The notes under the pieces: model-generated
What the model was told of the DNA's origin: nothing
The model's database searches: none
What the model saw: the letters and a program-made list of their open reading frames with translations, nothing else
Translations under genes and position numbers: made by a program
Shown: positions 1 to 7,119 of the stretch, in pieces
How positions within the stretch are numbered: the first letter of the stretch is position 1
Layout of the letters: every line of letters starts with the position of its first letter
Assembly (NCBI GenBank): GCA_023441255.1
Contig: JAEZPW010000196.1
Span: forward strand, 1 to 15,408
Source: Acidobacteriota bacterium
Lineage (GTDB): Bacteria > Acidobacteriota > Terriglobia > Terriglobales > Acidobacteriaceae
Reading direction: 5' to 3'
DNA length: 15,408 nt

Positions 1-2
1 TC

Positions 3-179
3 GGGGGGCGTTCCGTTATTTGGTATCGCCGGGGTTTTTTTTGGGTCGGCAACTTGATCACGAAAACCGACGCGGCCGTAAGACGCAACGTTGTGGACGC
101 TGCTCGCGCGCTGGAATCCCCGGATACACCAGCATGCGCCGGAACAGGAGGCAGGAACAGCGAGCTTACGGTAAACTAA
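3..179 (+). CDS. Possible 3' end of an upstream gene (partial, unidentified)
   Basis: Reading from base 3, the frame stays open to a TAA at 177-179. It gives a plausible soluble tail containing the stretch LITKTDAAVRRNVVDAARAL. A second frame (from base 1) is open only to a TGA at 55-57 and encodes a short hydrophobic tail. I cannot tell which of these, if either, is the real C-terminus, and I recognise no family. Low confidence; the 5' part lies outside the window. Confidence 0.25.
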   Translation, partial: GGRSVIWYRRGFFWVGNLITKTDAAVRRNVVDAARALESPDTPACAGTGGRNSELTVN

Positions 180-205
180 TGCGTGTCAGTCGCTTCCCTC
201 AGCGC

Positions 206-295
206 GGAGGGATGTGTGAGTGGTTGAAACAGGCGGTCTTGAAAACCGCTGTACGGGAAACCGTACCGGGGGTTCGAATCCCTCTCCCTCCGCCA
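206..295 (+). tRNA. tRNA-Ser (anticodon UGA), CCA encoded
   Basis: A class II tRNA folds cleanly. The acceptor stem GGAGGGA (206-212) pairs with TCCCTCC (285-291), followed by discriminator G292 and genomic CCA (293-295). The anticodon stem GCGGT/ACCGC (233-237/245-249) encloses the loop CTTGAAA with TGA at 240-242, which reads UCA and, by wobble, other UCN serine codons. The long variable arm GTACGG-gaaa-CCGTAC follows directly, as expected for tRNA-Ser, and the T arm contains GGTTCGAATCC. The gene stands alone, 82 bases upstream of the next coding region. Confidence 0.97.
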
Positions 296-377
296 TTCGT
301 CGATTGCATATCGCAGCTTCACTCGCCGCTCCCCGACACCTCTTCAAGTGCAATAATGAATCTGGAGGCCGCCATTC

Positions 378-1028
378 GTGAGCTGCGCTATATGCGAGGT
401 TAGAAAAGAGAAACGGTTCTGTCCGGGAGTGCACGGTCGCATCTGCCCGACTTGCTGCGGTACCGAACGCGAATTCACGGTGGAGTGTCCGAGCGACTGC
501 CCATACCTCCTACAGGCGCGCGCTCACGAGAAGCCCCGCTCCCTCGACCACGTCGACCGCTCCGCCCTGTTCCCGAACGTCGAGATTCCCGAGAAATTTC
601 TGTACGACAATGAGCACCTGCTGGTCGGCCTTAGCTTCGCCCTCGCGCGTGCCGCGCGCGCCGATCGCTCCATCAACGACCGTGACCTCATCGCCGCCAT
701 CTCATCTTTGGCCAGGAGCTATGACACGCTGGTGAACTCGGGGCTTGTCTACGAGGCGCCCATCACAAATGTTGTCCATCAGGCGATCGCGGCTGAGGTC
801 CAGAAGATGATCACCGAGTACCGCCAACTGGAGCAGAAGCAGTTCGGCTACTCCATGCTGAAGGATTCTGACGTGTTGCGCGCACTGGTATTCCTGCTTC
901 GCATGGCCGAATCGCGCACGTCAGGACGGCCCAAGTCGCGAGCCTATATCGATCTGCTGTTCACGCAGTTTCCGGACAAACCGGGTGTAGTGACGCCGGA
1001 AGAAAGTTCTAGGCTGATTGTGCCTTGA
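378..1028 (+). CDS. Cysteine-rich (probable zinc-binding) protein of unknown function
   Basis: The 216-residue product starts at GTG. The start is chosen because CTGGAGG (362-368) lies at ribosome-binding distance and because the reading begins with the cysteine module. Within the first 41 residues there are eight cysteines: C3-x2-C6, C15, C23-x2-C26-C27, C37 and C41, including the motif ICPTCCGTERE. The layout suggests one or two structural zinc sites. The remaining ~170 residues look mostly helical with no motif I recognise and no signal peptide, so the protein is probably cytoplasmic. My impression that similar proteins occur in Acidobacteriota is recall, not a search. The gene follows tRNA-Ser and ends 3 bases from the convergent M28 peptidase stop, so the two transcripts must share a termination zone. 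Function unknown. Confidence 0.8.
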   Translation: MSCAICEVRKEKRFCPGVHGRICPTCCGTEREFTVECPSDCPYLLQARAHEKPRSLDHVDRSALFPNVEIPEKFLYDNEHLLVGLSFALARAARADRSINDRDLIAAISSLARSYDTLVNSGLVYEAPITNVVHQAIAAEVQKMITEYRQLEQKQFGYSMLKDSDVLRALVFLLRMAESRTSGRPKSRAYIDLLFTQFPDKPGVVTPEESSRLIVP

Positions 1029-1031
1029 TCT

Positions 1032-2036
1032 CTATGGTTGGTTGGCGAGCGTAAGCACAACCTGCTTCAGTCCCAGAACGACCCGTGCAGTCCGATCGAA
1101 GTCGATCTTGTCTGGTGTGTCCGAAGCCAGATGGTAGTGCGCGTATCGGAACGGCGCGGTATCGGTGACCATGACTGCCGGCCATCCCTGTTGCCAGAAT
1201 GACCAGTGGTCCGACCATCCGACTCCGGGAAGATCACCAGGAGGCGCTGCGCCCTCGGACGCGAACTTGGTGCTCTTGCGGAACGCCCGTATCGAATCGC
1301 GTAGCAGCGTTTGTGATTCGCTGTTTCCGACGAACGCAATGAAATTGCCGGTACTCGGATACAGTGCCGAGATGCCGGCCGGGTATTTCTGGCTCTCGGG
1401 CGCGTCCGAGTAGTATCCAATTGTCTCGATTGCGATCATGCCCTTAAGGTCCACGTTCTGTTCTCGAAGACGTCGGGCGTAAACGAAACTGCCCATCTGC
1501 GGGGTCTGAAAATAGGGCGGTTCTTCGTTCGCGAACAACACAAATGTTACCGGCCGTTTCGTTGGGGACGACGTCAGGAGACGCGCAAGTTCCAGCACGG
1601 CAGCTACGCCGGTTGCGTTGTCGTTAGCACCCGGCGTGCCCACTACAGAGTCGTAGTGAGCGCCGACTACAACGATTTCGGCCGCTTGTGAATTTGTGGC
1701 AATTGCCTCAATGTTCGCCACCTCGCGTCCATCGACCTGATACGTCTGGCGTGCCACGTTATAACCCATGCCGCGGAATCGCGACTCGAGGAAATCTGCC
1801 GCAGCGGTCAAAGCATGGTACCGGATCATATTCCGCTCGCCGATCGAAGTCGCTAGATGGCCTACATCCTTAACCAAATTGTCACGGACAGCGCTCTCTT
1901 CGGCGCTCAAAGGGTCAAATGCCCCGCTGTAGGACCTCAACGGCATATGAACAATTTCCTCGACCCGATAGACGCAGTAGGCAGCAAACAACAGCGCAAC
2001 AAAAGCGATGATGTACGTTCTTGGGCGAGCACCCAT
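1032..2036 (-). CDS. Membrane-anchored M28-family zinc peptidase
   Basis: A 334-residue aminopeptidase-type metallohydrolase predicted to act outside the cytoplasm. Residues ~8-24 (YIIAFVALLFAAYCVYR) form an N-terminal membrane anchor or uncleaved signal. The M28 zinc-site motifs are present in order: H in VVGAHYD (~127), D in GANDNATG (~139), the EE pair in LFANEE (~171-172), E in AIETIGYY (~204) and the final H in HYHLASDTPDKID (~302). The typical SDHWSFWQQGWPAVM segment precedes the last ligand. M28 enzymes use two zinc ions to remove N-terminal residues from peptides; the substrate here is unknown. The ATG at 2036 is used; a GTG three bases upstream is equally possible, since AAAGG lies 7 bases before it. 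It is last in a minus-strand run, about 60 bases after folK. Confidence 0.92.
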   Translation of the reverse strand: MGARPRTYIIAFVALLFAAYCVYRVEEIVHMPLRSYSGAFDPLSAEESAVRDNLVKDVGHLATSIGERNMIRYHALTAAADFLESRFRGMGYNVARQTYQVDGREVANIEAIATNSQAAEIVVVGAHYDSVVGTPGANDNATGVAAVLELARLLTSSPTKRPVTFVLFANEEPPYFQTPQMGSFVYARRLREQNVDLKGMIAIETIGYYSDAPESQKYPAGISALYPSTGNFIAFVGNSESQTLLRDSIRAFRKSTKFASEGAAPPGDLPGVGWSDHWSFWQQGWPAVMVTDTAPFRYAHYHLASDTPDKIDFDRTARVVLGLKQVVLTLANQP

Positions 2037-2096
2037 CACTTGATTGCCTTTCGATTCGTCGTAGGCGAACGGATCTCCTGCCGTGAACTGTGGAAC

Positions 2097-2585
2097 TCAC
2101 CTCAGTGTCAACTTTCTGACTGCCTGTCCCGCAGGCAGTGCATCTCTCAGTTCCCGCATCGTGCGTTTGAAAACGGGATGGCGCACCTCAGGCGCGATCT
2201 CAGCCAGCGGTTCCAGGACGAACCGGCGTTCGTGCACGGCCGGATGAGGCACCGTCAGTTGCGGCGTTTCGATCACCGAATGTCCAAATAGAAGGACGTC
2301 GAGGTCGATGACGCGGGGACCCTTAGCCACGTTGCGTCGGCGTCCCATGTCCTGTTCGATCGCAAGCAGGCGCGACATCAACTGGCGCGGCATGAGTTCC
2401 GTTTCGAGCGCGACGGCAGCGTTCAGGAACCAGGGTTGCGCGGTGTACTCGATCGGTTCGGTTTCGTAAATGGAGGAAACAGCTTTGACTTCGCCCAGTT
2501 CGCGCAGGCGCTCGACGGCCGTTCGAAGGTTTTGTTCGCGCTCGCCCATGTTGGAACCGAGCGAAATATAGACTGTCTTTCGCAC
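2097..2585 (-). CDS. folK: 2-amino-4-hydroxy-6-hydroxymethyldihydropteridine pyrophosphokinase (HPPK)
   Basis: HPPK transfers pyrophosphate from ATP to 6-hydroxymethyl-7,8-dihydropterin, the step before dihydropteroate synthase in folate synthesis; cytoplasmic. The 162-residue length fits the family. Hallmarks are ISLGSNMGER at the N-terminus (~7-16), QPWFLNAAV (~50-58), the GPRVIDLDVLLF signature with magnesium ligands D94 and D96, and VPHPAVHERRFVLEPLAEIAP near the C-terminus. The frame is open 77 codons further upstream, but that extension overlaps the SnoaL-like gene and a GC-rich hairpin and lacks family similarity, so the start is placed at the GTG just before RKTVYISLGSN. No convincing Shine-Dalgarno precedes it. 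folP, folB and folE are not adjacent, so this is an isolated folate gene here. Confidence 0.93.
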   Translation of the reverse strand: MRKTVYISLGSNMGEREQNLRTAVERLRELGEVKAVSSIYETEPIEYTAQPWFLNAAVALETELMPRQLMSRLLAIEQDMGRRRNVAKGPRVIDLDVLLFGHSVIETPQLTVPHPAVHERRFVLEPLAEIAPEVRHPVFKRTMRELRDALPAGQAVRKLTLR

Positions 2586-2597
2586 CAGAGAAGTTTG

Positions 2598-2628
2598 CGG
2601 GGACGCAGCAAAAGATGCAACGTCCCCG
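2598..2628. repeat. GC-rich hairpin between the SnoaL-like gene and folK
   Basis: Perfect 8-bp arms CGGGGACG (2598-2605) and CGTCCCCG (2621-2628) enclose a 15-base A-rich loop. On the minus strand it follows the stop of the SnoaL-like gene and precedes the folK start. No T-run follows on that strand, so an intrinsic terminator is uncertain. It could be an mRNA 3'-end structure, a folK leader structure or a dispersed repeat. The GGGGACG arm resembles the hairpin at the right edge of the window. Confidence 0.55.
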
Positions 2629-2640
2629 GGACCACCATGG

Positions 2641-3108
2641 TTACTGCTGGCCGCGGATGGGGGTGCTCGACATGGAAAGCAGTTTCCAGGTTCCGCCTTG
2701 CTTCGCCAAGACCCACATGTTCCAATACTCGCCGCTGATGTCCTGGCCTTTATAGGTGCTTTTGACCTTGACCTTCGCCTGCGCCACAGCTGCATCGCCG
2801 TGGACCCGGATATCACGGTCCTCCACCTCGATGCTTTCGTACTTCAGATCGCCGCTCTTGCGCGCTGCAATTGCTTCTGCCTTGCTTAGTCGCTCCCCCC
2901 TGCCCGTGATGAACGAATAGTCGTCGGACAGGTTCTTTTCCTGCCAGCTAGTGTCACCTTTCAGGGCCGCATCACGGCCGGAGTCGAGAAACGCTGATAT
3001 CTGCTGCTCAGTTCCACCGCTGGAAGTTTTCGCGCCCTTCTCCTCCGCCTGCGCGAACGCCAGCGATGACACCAGCACCAACAGCAGGCCTAGCGTCAGG
3101 TATCGCAT
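2641..3108 (-). CDS. Secreted SnoaL/NTF2-like (DUF4440-type) protein
   Basis: The 155-residue product starts with a clear signal peptide (MRYLTLGLLLVLVSSLAFAQ, probable cleavage after AFA or AQA). The start is fixed by the strong Shine-Dalgarno AAGGAGG 4-5 bases upstream; the frame is open further upstream, but that part is non-coding in character. The mature part has the cone-shaped-fold pattern of DUF4440/SnoaL-like proteins: an opening helix (QQISAFLDSGRDAALKGD), a FITGRGERLSKAEAIAARK segment, then strands ESIEVEDRDIRVHGDAAVAQ and a closing GGTWKLLSMSSTPI strand. Family members are small ligand-binding or scaffold domains with no shared catalysis, so the role is unknown. It lies 55 bases upstream of folK on the same strand. 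Confidence 0.85.
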   Translation of the reverse strand: MRYLTLGLLLVLVSSLAFAQAEEKGAKTSSGGTEQQISAFLDSGRDAALKGDTSWQEKNLSDDYSFITGRGERLSKAEAIAARKSGDLKYESIEVEDRDIRVHGDAAVAQAKVKVKSTYKGQDISGEYWNMWVLAKQGGTWKLLSMSSTPIRGQQ

Positions 3109-3186
3109 ACGTCCTCCTTCAACAACTTTGCTGTCGTTGAGAACAAGGGGAAGCGGCTCAGAGTTGCACGGAACCGTCACGGCGAG

Positions 3187-3209
3187 AAATGGTCCAAATG
3201 GTCCAAATG
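3187..3209. repeat. Short 9-bp direct repeat upstream of the SnoaL-like gene
   Basis: AAATGGTCC occurs twice head to tail (3187-3195 and 3196-3204), followed by AAATG. The central TGGTCCA is nearly self-complementary. It sits in the 262-bp gap between the TPR gene stop (3371) and the SnoaL-like start (3108), about 80 bases upstream of that start on the minus strand, so it could be an operator. I saw no convincing promoter hexamers in this gap. Confidence 0.4.
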
Positions 3210-3370
3210 TGTACGTGAACGGAGCGCGGGCAACGAACGGTGAAAAGGCCCGCAATCTGAGTCGCGAGCCTCGGCCAGAGCACAACGGTTTTAGCAGTCA
3301 TGCCCAGCGATGTGCGTGACGAATTTAACTGCATCGACCGCAACACAGCCCGACACGACCAGTGCTCCAG

Positions 3371-4837
3371 TTATTTTTCCTTGCCGCTCAGCGCGGCGTT
3401 GGCTACGGCGTTTTCCATCGTAGGCTCGTGCAGCCGCGCCAGCTTCTGGCGAACGGATGCCGCTTCGGACAAAGCCTTCATGTTCTGGAACGCGGTGGCG
3501 AGCATCTGCAGTGCCCGGGGATTCGAAGCCGTTTCATAAAGGTGCTCGACGGCTTCGCCGTTCTTCTTCTCCGCAATCAGCGACGCTCCCATGGCCAGGT
3601 GAAATGCCTGCTGTATGTCCTCGCGACGACTGTTGTCCGCCATGAGTTTCAACCGGTCGAGAGCGGCGGTCTTTGCCTCCTTGTTGCGGGACGCAGCGGC
3701 TCGGATTACCCGTTCCCGCAGGATGTACGCCATTTCACCTTCGCGGTCGGCGGCCGAGACCTGGTGTTCGTTGAGCGCCTTTTCAGCCCGATCCAGCAAC
3801 TCGGAGGCTTTTGCATCGTCCTTCTGGTAAAGAGCGCTGTCGCGCAGAACGGCCGATTCCAACGCGCCAAGGCCGGCGGCGTGAACCTTGCCGATCACTT
3901 CCTCGAAAGCGGCATTGGCTTCCGCATATTTGCCCTCGCGCACATAGGTGAGCGGAACGTGCGACAGATAAAGGAGTCGCGTCGGTTCATCAGGAGCCAT
4001 GTCCGCCGCTTTGGCGTATTCCTCCCGCGCCTTGTCGAACTCGCCCATCAACGTCAGAGTATCGGCAATTCCCAGCTGTGAGCTTTCGAACTTCGGGTCG
4101 ATACGTAACGCGGCGCGGTAGTGATCCAGCGCCTGCGGAAACTTGCCATCCATGCGCAGGAACTCGGCGAACGAATCCTGCGGGTTGGCCTCGTTGGGCA
4201 GCAGAGAGATGTACTTCTCCATCATGGCAAACGCCTTGTCCATCTGCCCGAGATAAGCGCAGGCGTACCCGGCTTCGTTCAGGGCCGCCGGGTAGTTCGG
4301 ATCGATGGCAAGCGCCTGCTCGGACAGGTCGAGCGCGCGTTCATAGGCGCCGTGACCGAGGAACCACGTGGAGGCGTATTCGTGCAGCCGTTTGTCCCTC
4401 GGGAACTGCCCCAGCACGTCATTCATGGCCGAAATGGCAGCAATGTAGTCGTTCTCCCGCGTGGCGGCATACCATCGGATCAGTAATTGCTCGGCCGGAG
4501 TGACTTTGTCAGCCAGCGCCTTGGCCCGAGCCGTCGCGCCGTCAGTTTCCACAGGGTCGCTGCTCACTCTGGATATGAAAGCGTAAGCAAGCGCGAACTC
4601 CGGATCGAGTTTCGTCGCCCGGCGCCACTGCTCCAGCGCTTCACTCACCTTGAGGTTCTCGTAGTCGAGAACGCCCTGCTCGAACGCCTTCTTTGCAGGA
4701 ACTGATTTGCTCGTCACCGGCAGCGTCGTCGAGACCACAGGTGCCGCGGCTTTCTTTGCCTTACTCTTTTTCTTTGTTGCGGCAAAGCTGCCGAGCGGCA
4801 TGGAAAGGACCAGTATCAGGCATAACAGTCGGCGCAT
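3371..4837 (-). CDS. Secreted tetratricopeptide-repeat (TPR) protein
   Basis: The 488-residue protein begins with a signal peptide (MRRLLCLILVLSMPLGSFAA, cleavage near residue 19-20), then a Lys/Ala-rich linker (~21-50). The rest is built from helical TPR-like pairs, clearest at about 51-82, 150-182, 183-216, 218-250 and 251-284, with the typical closing motifs (ALAIDPNYPAALNEAG, ALRIDPKFESSQLG). The C-terminal third is helical with weaker repeats. TPR domains bind other proteins; a periplasmic or outer-membrane scaffold role is the natural inference, but the partner is unknown. The start ATG is preceded by GGAGAAGAAG. It is the first gene of the minus-strand run and diverges from the phosphate-binding-like gene across ~160 bases. 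No catalytic domain is visible. Confidence 0.9.
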   Translation of the reverse strand: MRRLLCLILVLSMPLGSFAATKKKSKAKKAAAPVVSTTLPVTSKSVPAKKAFEQGVLDYENLKVSEALEQWRRATKLDPEFALAYAFISRVSSDPVETDGATARAKALADKVTPAEQLLIRWYAATRENDYIAAISAMNDVLGQFPRDKRLHEYASTWFLGHGAYERALDLSEQALAIDPNYPAALNEAGYACAYLGQMDKAFAMMEKYISLLPNEANPQDSFAEFLRMDGKFPQALDHYRAALRIDPKFESSQLGIADTLTLMGEFDKAREEYAKAADMAPDEPTRLLYLSHVPLTYVREGKYAEANAAFEEVIGKVHAAGLGALESAVLRDSALYQKDDAKASELLDRAEKALNEHQVSAADREGEMAYILRERVIRAAASRNKEAKTAALDRLKLMADNSRREDIQQAFHLAMGASLIAEKKNGEAVEHLYETASNPRALQMLATAFQNMKALSEAASVRQKLARLHEPTMENAVANAALSGKEK

Positions 4838-4997
4838 ATCTTCTTCTCCAGCGCACGCGTGAACGCGCTATTGCACGACGCGTTTTCAGGCGGCGAAGGT
4901 TAACACCCCCGGCACGTGACGGGGTAATTACTTCGGTTACTTGTCAGCCAGCCCGTGTAGTGTTGAAATGGCGCGCCTGATTGGGGGGAACGTTTTG

Positions 4998-5447
4998 ATG
5001 TTGCGAAAGCTGCTCGCAATCGCGGTGGTCCTGGCGGCGTTTGCCGAAGGGGCCGCGGCCCGTGACGTGGCCGTTGTATCGGCAAAGGGAAGCCCTGTGC
5101 AGGCCGTAGCCATGCAGGATCTGGTGAAGATATGCAGCGGCAAGATGACGAAATGGCCGGACGGACGCGACATCAGGATCTTCCTCTCCGACCCAGCCGG
5201 TCCCGGCATGAAACTCGTGATCGAGAAGCTCTTCAACATCACCGGCGGCGACACCCGTGCCGCGCTGCAGAAGATCCCCGGCGTCAAGATCCTCAATTCT
5301 GACCTGGACGTGGTCTCGGCAGTCCCCGAGGTTGCTGGCGCAATCGGGTTTATCGATGTGTACTCGATAAACGGCAGCGTGGTCGTGATGAAAGTGGAAG
5401 GCAAGTTGCCCCTCGAGCCCGGCTACGTTCTGCATAAGAGCAAATAA
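4998..5447 (+). CDS. Secreted PstS-like (PBP-superfamily) substrate-binding protein
   Basis: The 149-residue product has a signal peptide (MLRKLLAIAVVLAAFAEGAAA, cleavage before RDVAVV). The ATG at 4998 is preferred because it puts the basic-hydrophobic signal at the N-terminus; an in-frame ATG at 4968 would add ten residues. The mature part resembles the small phosphate-binding-like domain: the segment MQDLVKICSGKMTKWPDGRDIRIFLSDPAGPGMKL matches the 'bind, then use as substrate' pattern seen in PstS-type proteins, and VAGAIGFIDVYSIN matches their late GAIGY-like turn. At this size it is about half of a full PstS and no pst transport genes are nearby, so transport is unproven. It could instead be a periplasmic sensor or binding subunit. 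Confidence 0.78.
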   Translation: MLRKLLAIAVVLAAFAEGAAARDVAVVSAKGSPVQAVAMQDLVKICSGKMTKWPDGRDIRIFLSDPAGPGMKLVIEKLFNITGGDTRAALQKIPGVKILNSDLDVVSAVPEVAGAIGFIDVYSINGSVVVMKVEGKLPLEPGYVLHKSK

Positions 5448-5498
5448 AGCAAGTTTCTAGTCGCTGCTGACATCTTTGACTGGAAGCTCTCCTGCGCT

Positions 5499-5536
5499 CC
5501 TCTGTTTCCTCCGGGTTCTCTGCGGTAAAGTGTTTT
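5499..5536 (-). repeat. Dispersed CAGAGGACGC-type repeat, copy A
   Basis: Read on the minus strand this copy starts AAACACTTTACCGCAGAG and continues with the CGGAGGAAACAGAGG pattern shared with copies B-F. It is the most diverged copy in the core (AGAACCCGG instead of AGGACGCGG). It lies just upstream of the MDR oxidoreductase gene, and its outer end carries the TTGATT that can serve as the -35 of that gene. Confidence 0.75.
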
Positions 5537-5563
5537 GATTTCATACCCGCAAACCCTTACAAT
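5535..5563 (+). promoter_or_regulatory. Probable sigma-70-type promoter of the MDR gene, near-leaderless
   Basis: TTGATT (5535-5540) and TACAAT (5558-5563) are separated by exactly 17 bases, matching 4/6 and 5/6 positions of the -35/-10 consensus. The -10 ends 9 bases before the ATG at 5573, so transcription would begin within a few bases of the start codon and the mRNA would have little or no leader. That agrees with the absence of a Shine-Dalgarno before this gene. Confidence 0.55.
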
Positions 5564-5572
5564 CCGCAGCCA

Positions 5573-6553
5573 ATGAGAGCGATCGTCACAACGCGCGCCG
5601 GTGGCCCGGAAGTCCTTGAAGTGCAGCAAGTACCCGATCCTGAACCGCAGGCCGACGAGATAATCGTCAAGGTCAGCGCGGCCGGACTGAATTTTGCCGA
5701 CATTCTCGCCACCCGCGGCGCCTACGGTCGTGGCGGCCCGCAACCCCCCTTCGTGGGCGGGCGGGAGTTCTGCGGCGTTCGCCAGGACACGGGCGAGCGC
5801 GTGATGGGCTATGCCGAGCAGGGTGCCTTCGCCGAATACATCGCGGCCAAGCCGCACCGCATCTGGCCTGCACCAAAGAATTTCTCAGACGCCGATTGCG
5901 CTGCCTTCCCCGTCAACTTCTTCACCGCCTGGCTGGTCTACTGGAAGGCCGGACTCGTAGGTAACGATGCCGACCCCGAACGCCCCATTCATAAGCGAAG
6001 GCCCCGGGTGTTAATCCACGCCGTGGCCGGCGGCGTAGGCACGGCCGCCGTGCAGATCGGCAAGCAGTTGGGTATCGAGATGTACGGCACATCTTCATCC
6101 GACGGCAAGCTGCAAGGCGCCTTCGCACTCGGACTCCAACACGGCCTGAACTACACGCGGCAGGACTGGCTGAAAATGATCCACGATCACACCAACGGTG
6201 AGGGCGTGGACGCCGTGTTCGAGATGGTCGGTGGCGAGACTACCGCCAAATCCATCCGCTTACTTGCGTTCCTCGGGCGCGTCATACTGTATGGCACCGC
6301 CAGTGGCGAAAAGCCCGACATCGATGGCCGCGTGCTCTATAACCGCATGACCAGCGTCCACGGGTTGTGGCTGAGCAAGCTGATCAACTACCCGGAGATC
6401 ATGCAGCGAGCGGCTAACGCGCTCATGCCGTGGGTCGAACAGGGAAAGCTCAAGCCCGTCGTGGGCCACCGCATGAAGCTGGAAGAACTCGGTGACGCAT
6501 ACACGCTCATGCTGGAGAAAAAGAACTTCGGAAAAGTCGTGCTGACGGTGTAA
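5573..6553 (+). CDS. MDR-superfamily NAD(P)H:quinone oxidoreductase (zinc-free)
   Basis: A 326-residue medium-chain reductase, probably cytoplasmic, reducing quinones or other alpha,beta-unsaturated carbonyls with NAD(P)H. The GroES-like N-terminal domain carries the family's VSAAGLNFADILATRGAYG and PPFVGGREFCGV stretches. The Rossmann domain shows HAVAGGVGTAAVQIG, with the nucleotide-binding AxxGxxG turn at residues 150-156. The catalytic and structural zinc cysteines of alcohol dehydrogenases are absent, placing it with the quinone reductase/VAT-1-like branch. The C-terminus KKNFGKVVLTV is a normal full-length ending. A linker near residues 126-143 (GNDADPERPIHKRRPR) looks slightly expanded. 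The gene lies between repeat copies A (upstream) and B (immediately downstream); the exact substrate cannot be told. Confidence 0.93.
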   Translation: MRAIVTTRAGGPEVLEVQQVPDPEPQADEIIVKVSAAGLNFADILATRGAYGRGGPQPPFVGGREFCGVRQDTGERVMGYAEQGAFAEYIAAKPHRIWPAPKNFSDADCAAFPVNFFTAWLVYWKAGLVGNDADPERPIHKRRPRVLIHAVAGGVGTAAVQIGKQLGIEMYGTSSSDGKLQGAFALGLQHGLNYTRQDWLKMIHDHTNGEGVDAVFEMVGGETTAKSIRLLAFLGRVILYGTASGEKPDIDGRVLYNRMTSVHGLWLSKLINYPEIMQRAANALMPWVEQGKLKPVVGHRMKLEELGDAYTLMLEKKNFGKVVLTV

Positions 6554-6590
6554 AACAGTGAACCACAGAGGACGCTGAGGGCGCAGAGGG
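6554..6590 (+). repeat. Dispersed CAGAGGACGC-type repeat, copy B
   Basis: AACAGTGAACCACAGAGG followed by ACGCTGAGGGCGCAGAGGG. It begins directly at the stop codon of the MDR gene: TAAAACAGTGAACC here versus TAGAACACTGAACC at copy D, so the stop codon itself aligns with the repeat edge. Orientation is opposite to copy C, with which it brackets the TonB-C gene. Confidence 0.8.
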
Positions 6591-6607
6591 AAGCAAAGGC
6601 ATTCAAC

Positions 6608-6633
6608 ACGGATTTGCACGGATTGGAACGGAT
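6608..6633 (+). repeat. Three ACGGAT motifs at 10-bp spacing
   Basis: ACGGAT occurs at 6608, 6618 and 6628, exactly one helical turn apart, directly before the ribosome-binding region of the TonB-C gene. Similar 'CACGGATTnnCACGGATT' tails often follow CAGAGG-type repeats in environmental genomes as far as I recall, so this may be part of the same repeat element rather than an operator. Confidence 0.5.
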
Positions 6634-6642
6634 CAGAGAAGA

Positions 6643-7104
6643 ATGATGAGAACAGCAGGATGGCTGTTAGTCGTTACTCTGTTCGCCACGTCGTGTATGG
6701 CGCAAGCACAAACAGAAGCAGGAAAGACCGCCACGAAGAAACCGGTCGTGAAGACGTTCGTCGGGCCTGGTTATCCGCCGCTTGCCAGAGATGCACGGTA
6801 TCAAGGATCGGTCGAGGCCGAGCTTTCCATCGACGCAAGTGGCGCGGTAACTTCGGTAAGAATCGTATCTTCTCATCCTTTCTTCGCGAGATATGTGGAA
6901 TATGCGCTTGCGAGGTGGCGGTTTGAACCGTCAGCAGGCCCACAGCATCTGTTCGTGACCGTTCGGTTCGAACTTACGAGCTGTACCGGATGCAGGGGCG
7001 AATGTCATGTCGCACCGGAGGAGAGGGTCTCGGCAGAACTGCCGGACGCCGTGCTCGTGACGACTCAGGCCCAATGCAGTTGCGACTCGAATGCCACGCC
7101 CTAG
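6643..7104 (+). CDS. Small secreted TonB C-terminal-domain protein with cysteine-rich tail
   Basis: The 153-residue protein starts with a signal sequence (MMRTAGWLLVVTLFATSCMAQAQ). C18 sits in FATSC, a poor lipobox, so signal peptidase I cleavage near AQA is at least as likely as lipidation. Residues ~36-112 match the TonB C-terminal domain pattern: GPGYPPLARDARYQGSVEAELSIDASGAVTSVRIVSSHPFF and ALARWRFEP. The transmembrane anchor, proline-rich spacer and ExbBD partners of true TonB are missing, so energy transduction is unlikely. The tail adds C114-x2-C117-x3-C121 and C145-x-C147, unusual for this domain and suggestive of disulfides or metal binding. AGAGAAG lies before the start. The gene lies between inverted repeat copies B and C, so it may be cassette-borne. 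Confidence 0.82.
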   Translation: MMRTAGWLLVVTLFATSCMAQAQTEAGKTATKKPVVKTFVGPGYPPLARDARYQGSVEAELSIDASGAVTSVRIVSSHPFFARYVEYALARWRFEPSAGPQHLFVTVRFELTSCTGCRGECHVAPEERVSAELPDAVLVTTQAQCSCDSNATP

Positions 7105-7119
7105 CGTGCTCTTTATGGG

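Noticed and set aside
20..403. 127-codon plus-strand frame across the tRNA
   Set aside because: It reads straight through tRNA-Ser and into the cysteine-rich gene in another frame; no coding signature.
2586..2816. N-terminal extension of folK by 77 codons
   Set aside because: It overlaps the SnoaL-like gene and its hairpin, is Arg/Ser-rich without family similarity, and HPPK proteins begin near the ISLGSN motif.
3362..4081. 239-codon plus-strand frame opposite the TPR gene
   Set aside because: It mirrors the TPR coding strand, has no ribosome-binding site or recognisable fold, and the TPR gene has both.
4838..4997. Promoters in the divergent TPR/phosphate-binding gap
   Set aside because: TTGTCA at 4941 and a CACGTG palindrome were seen, but no -10 at proper spacing was found, so no call was made.
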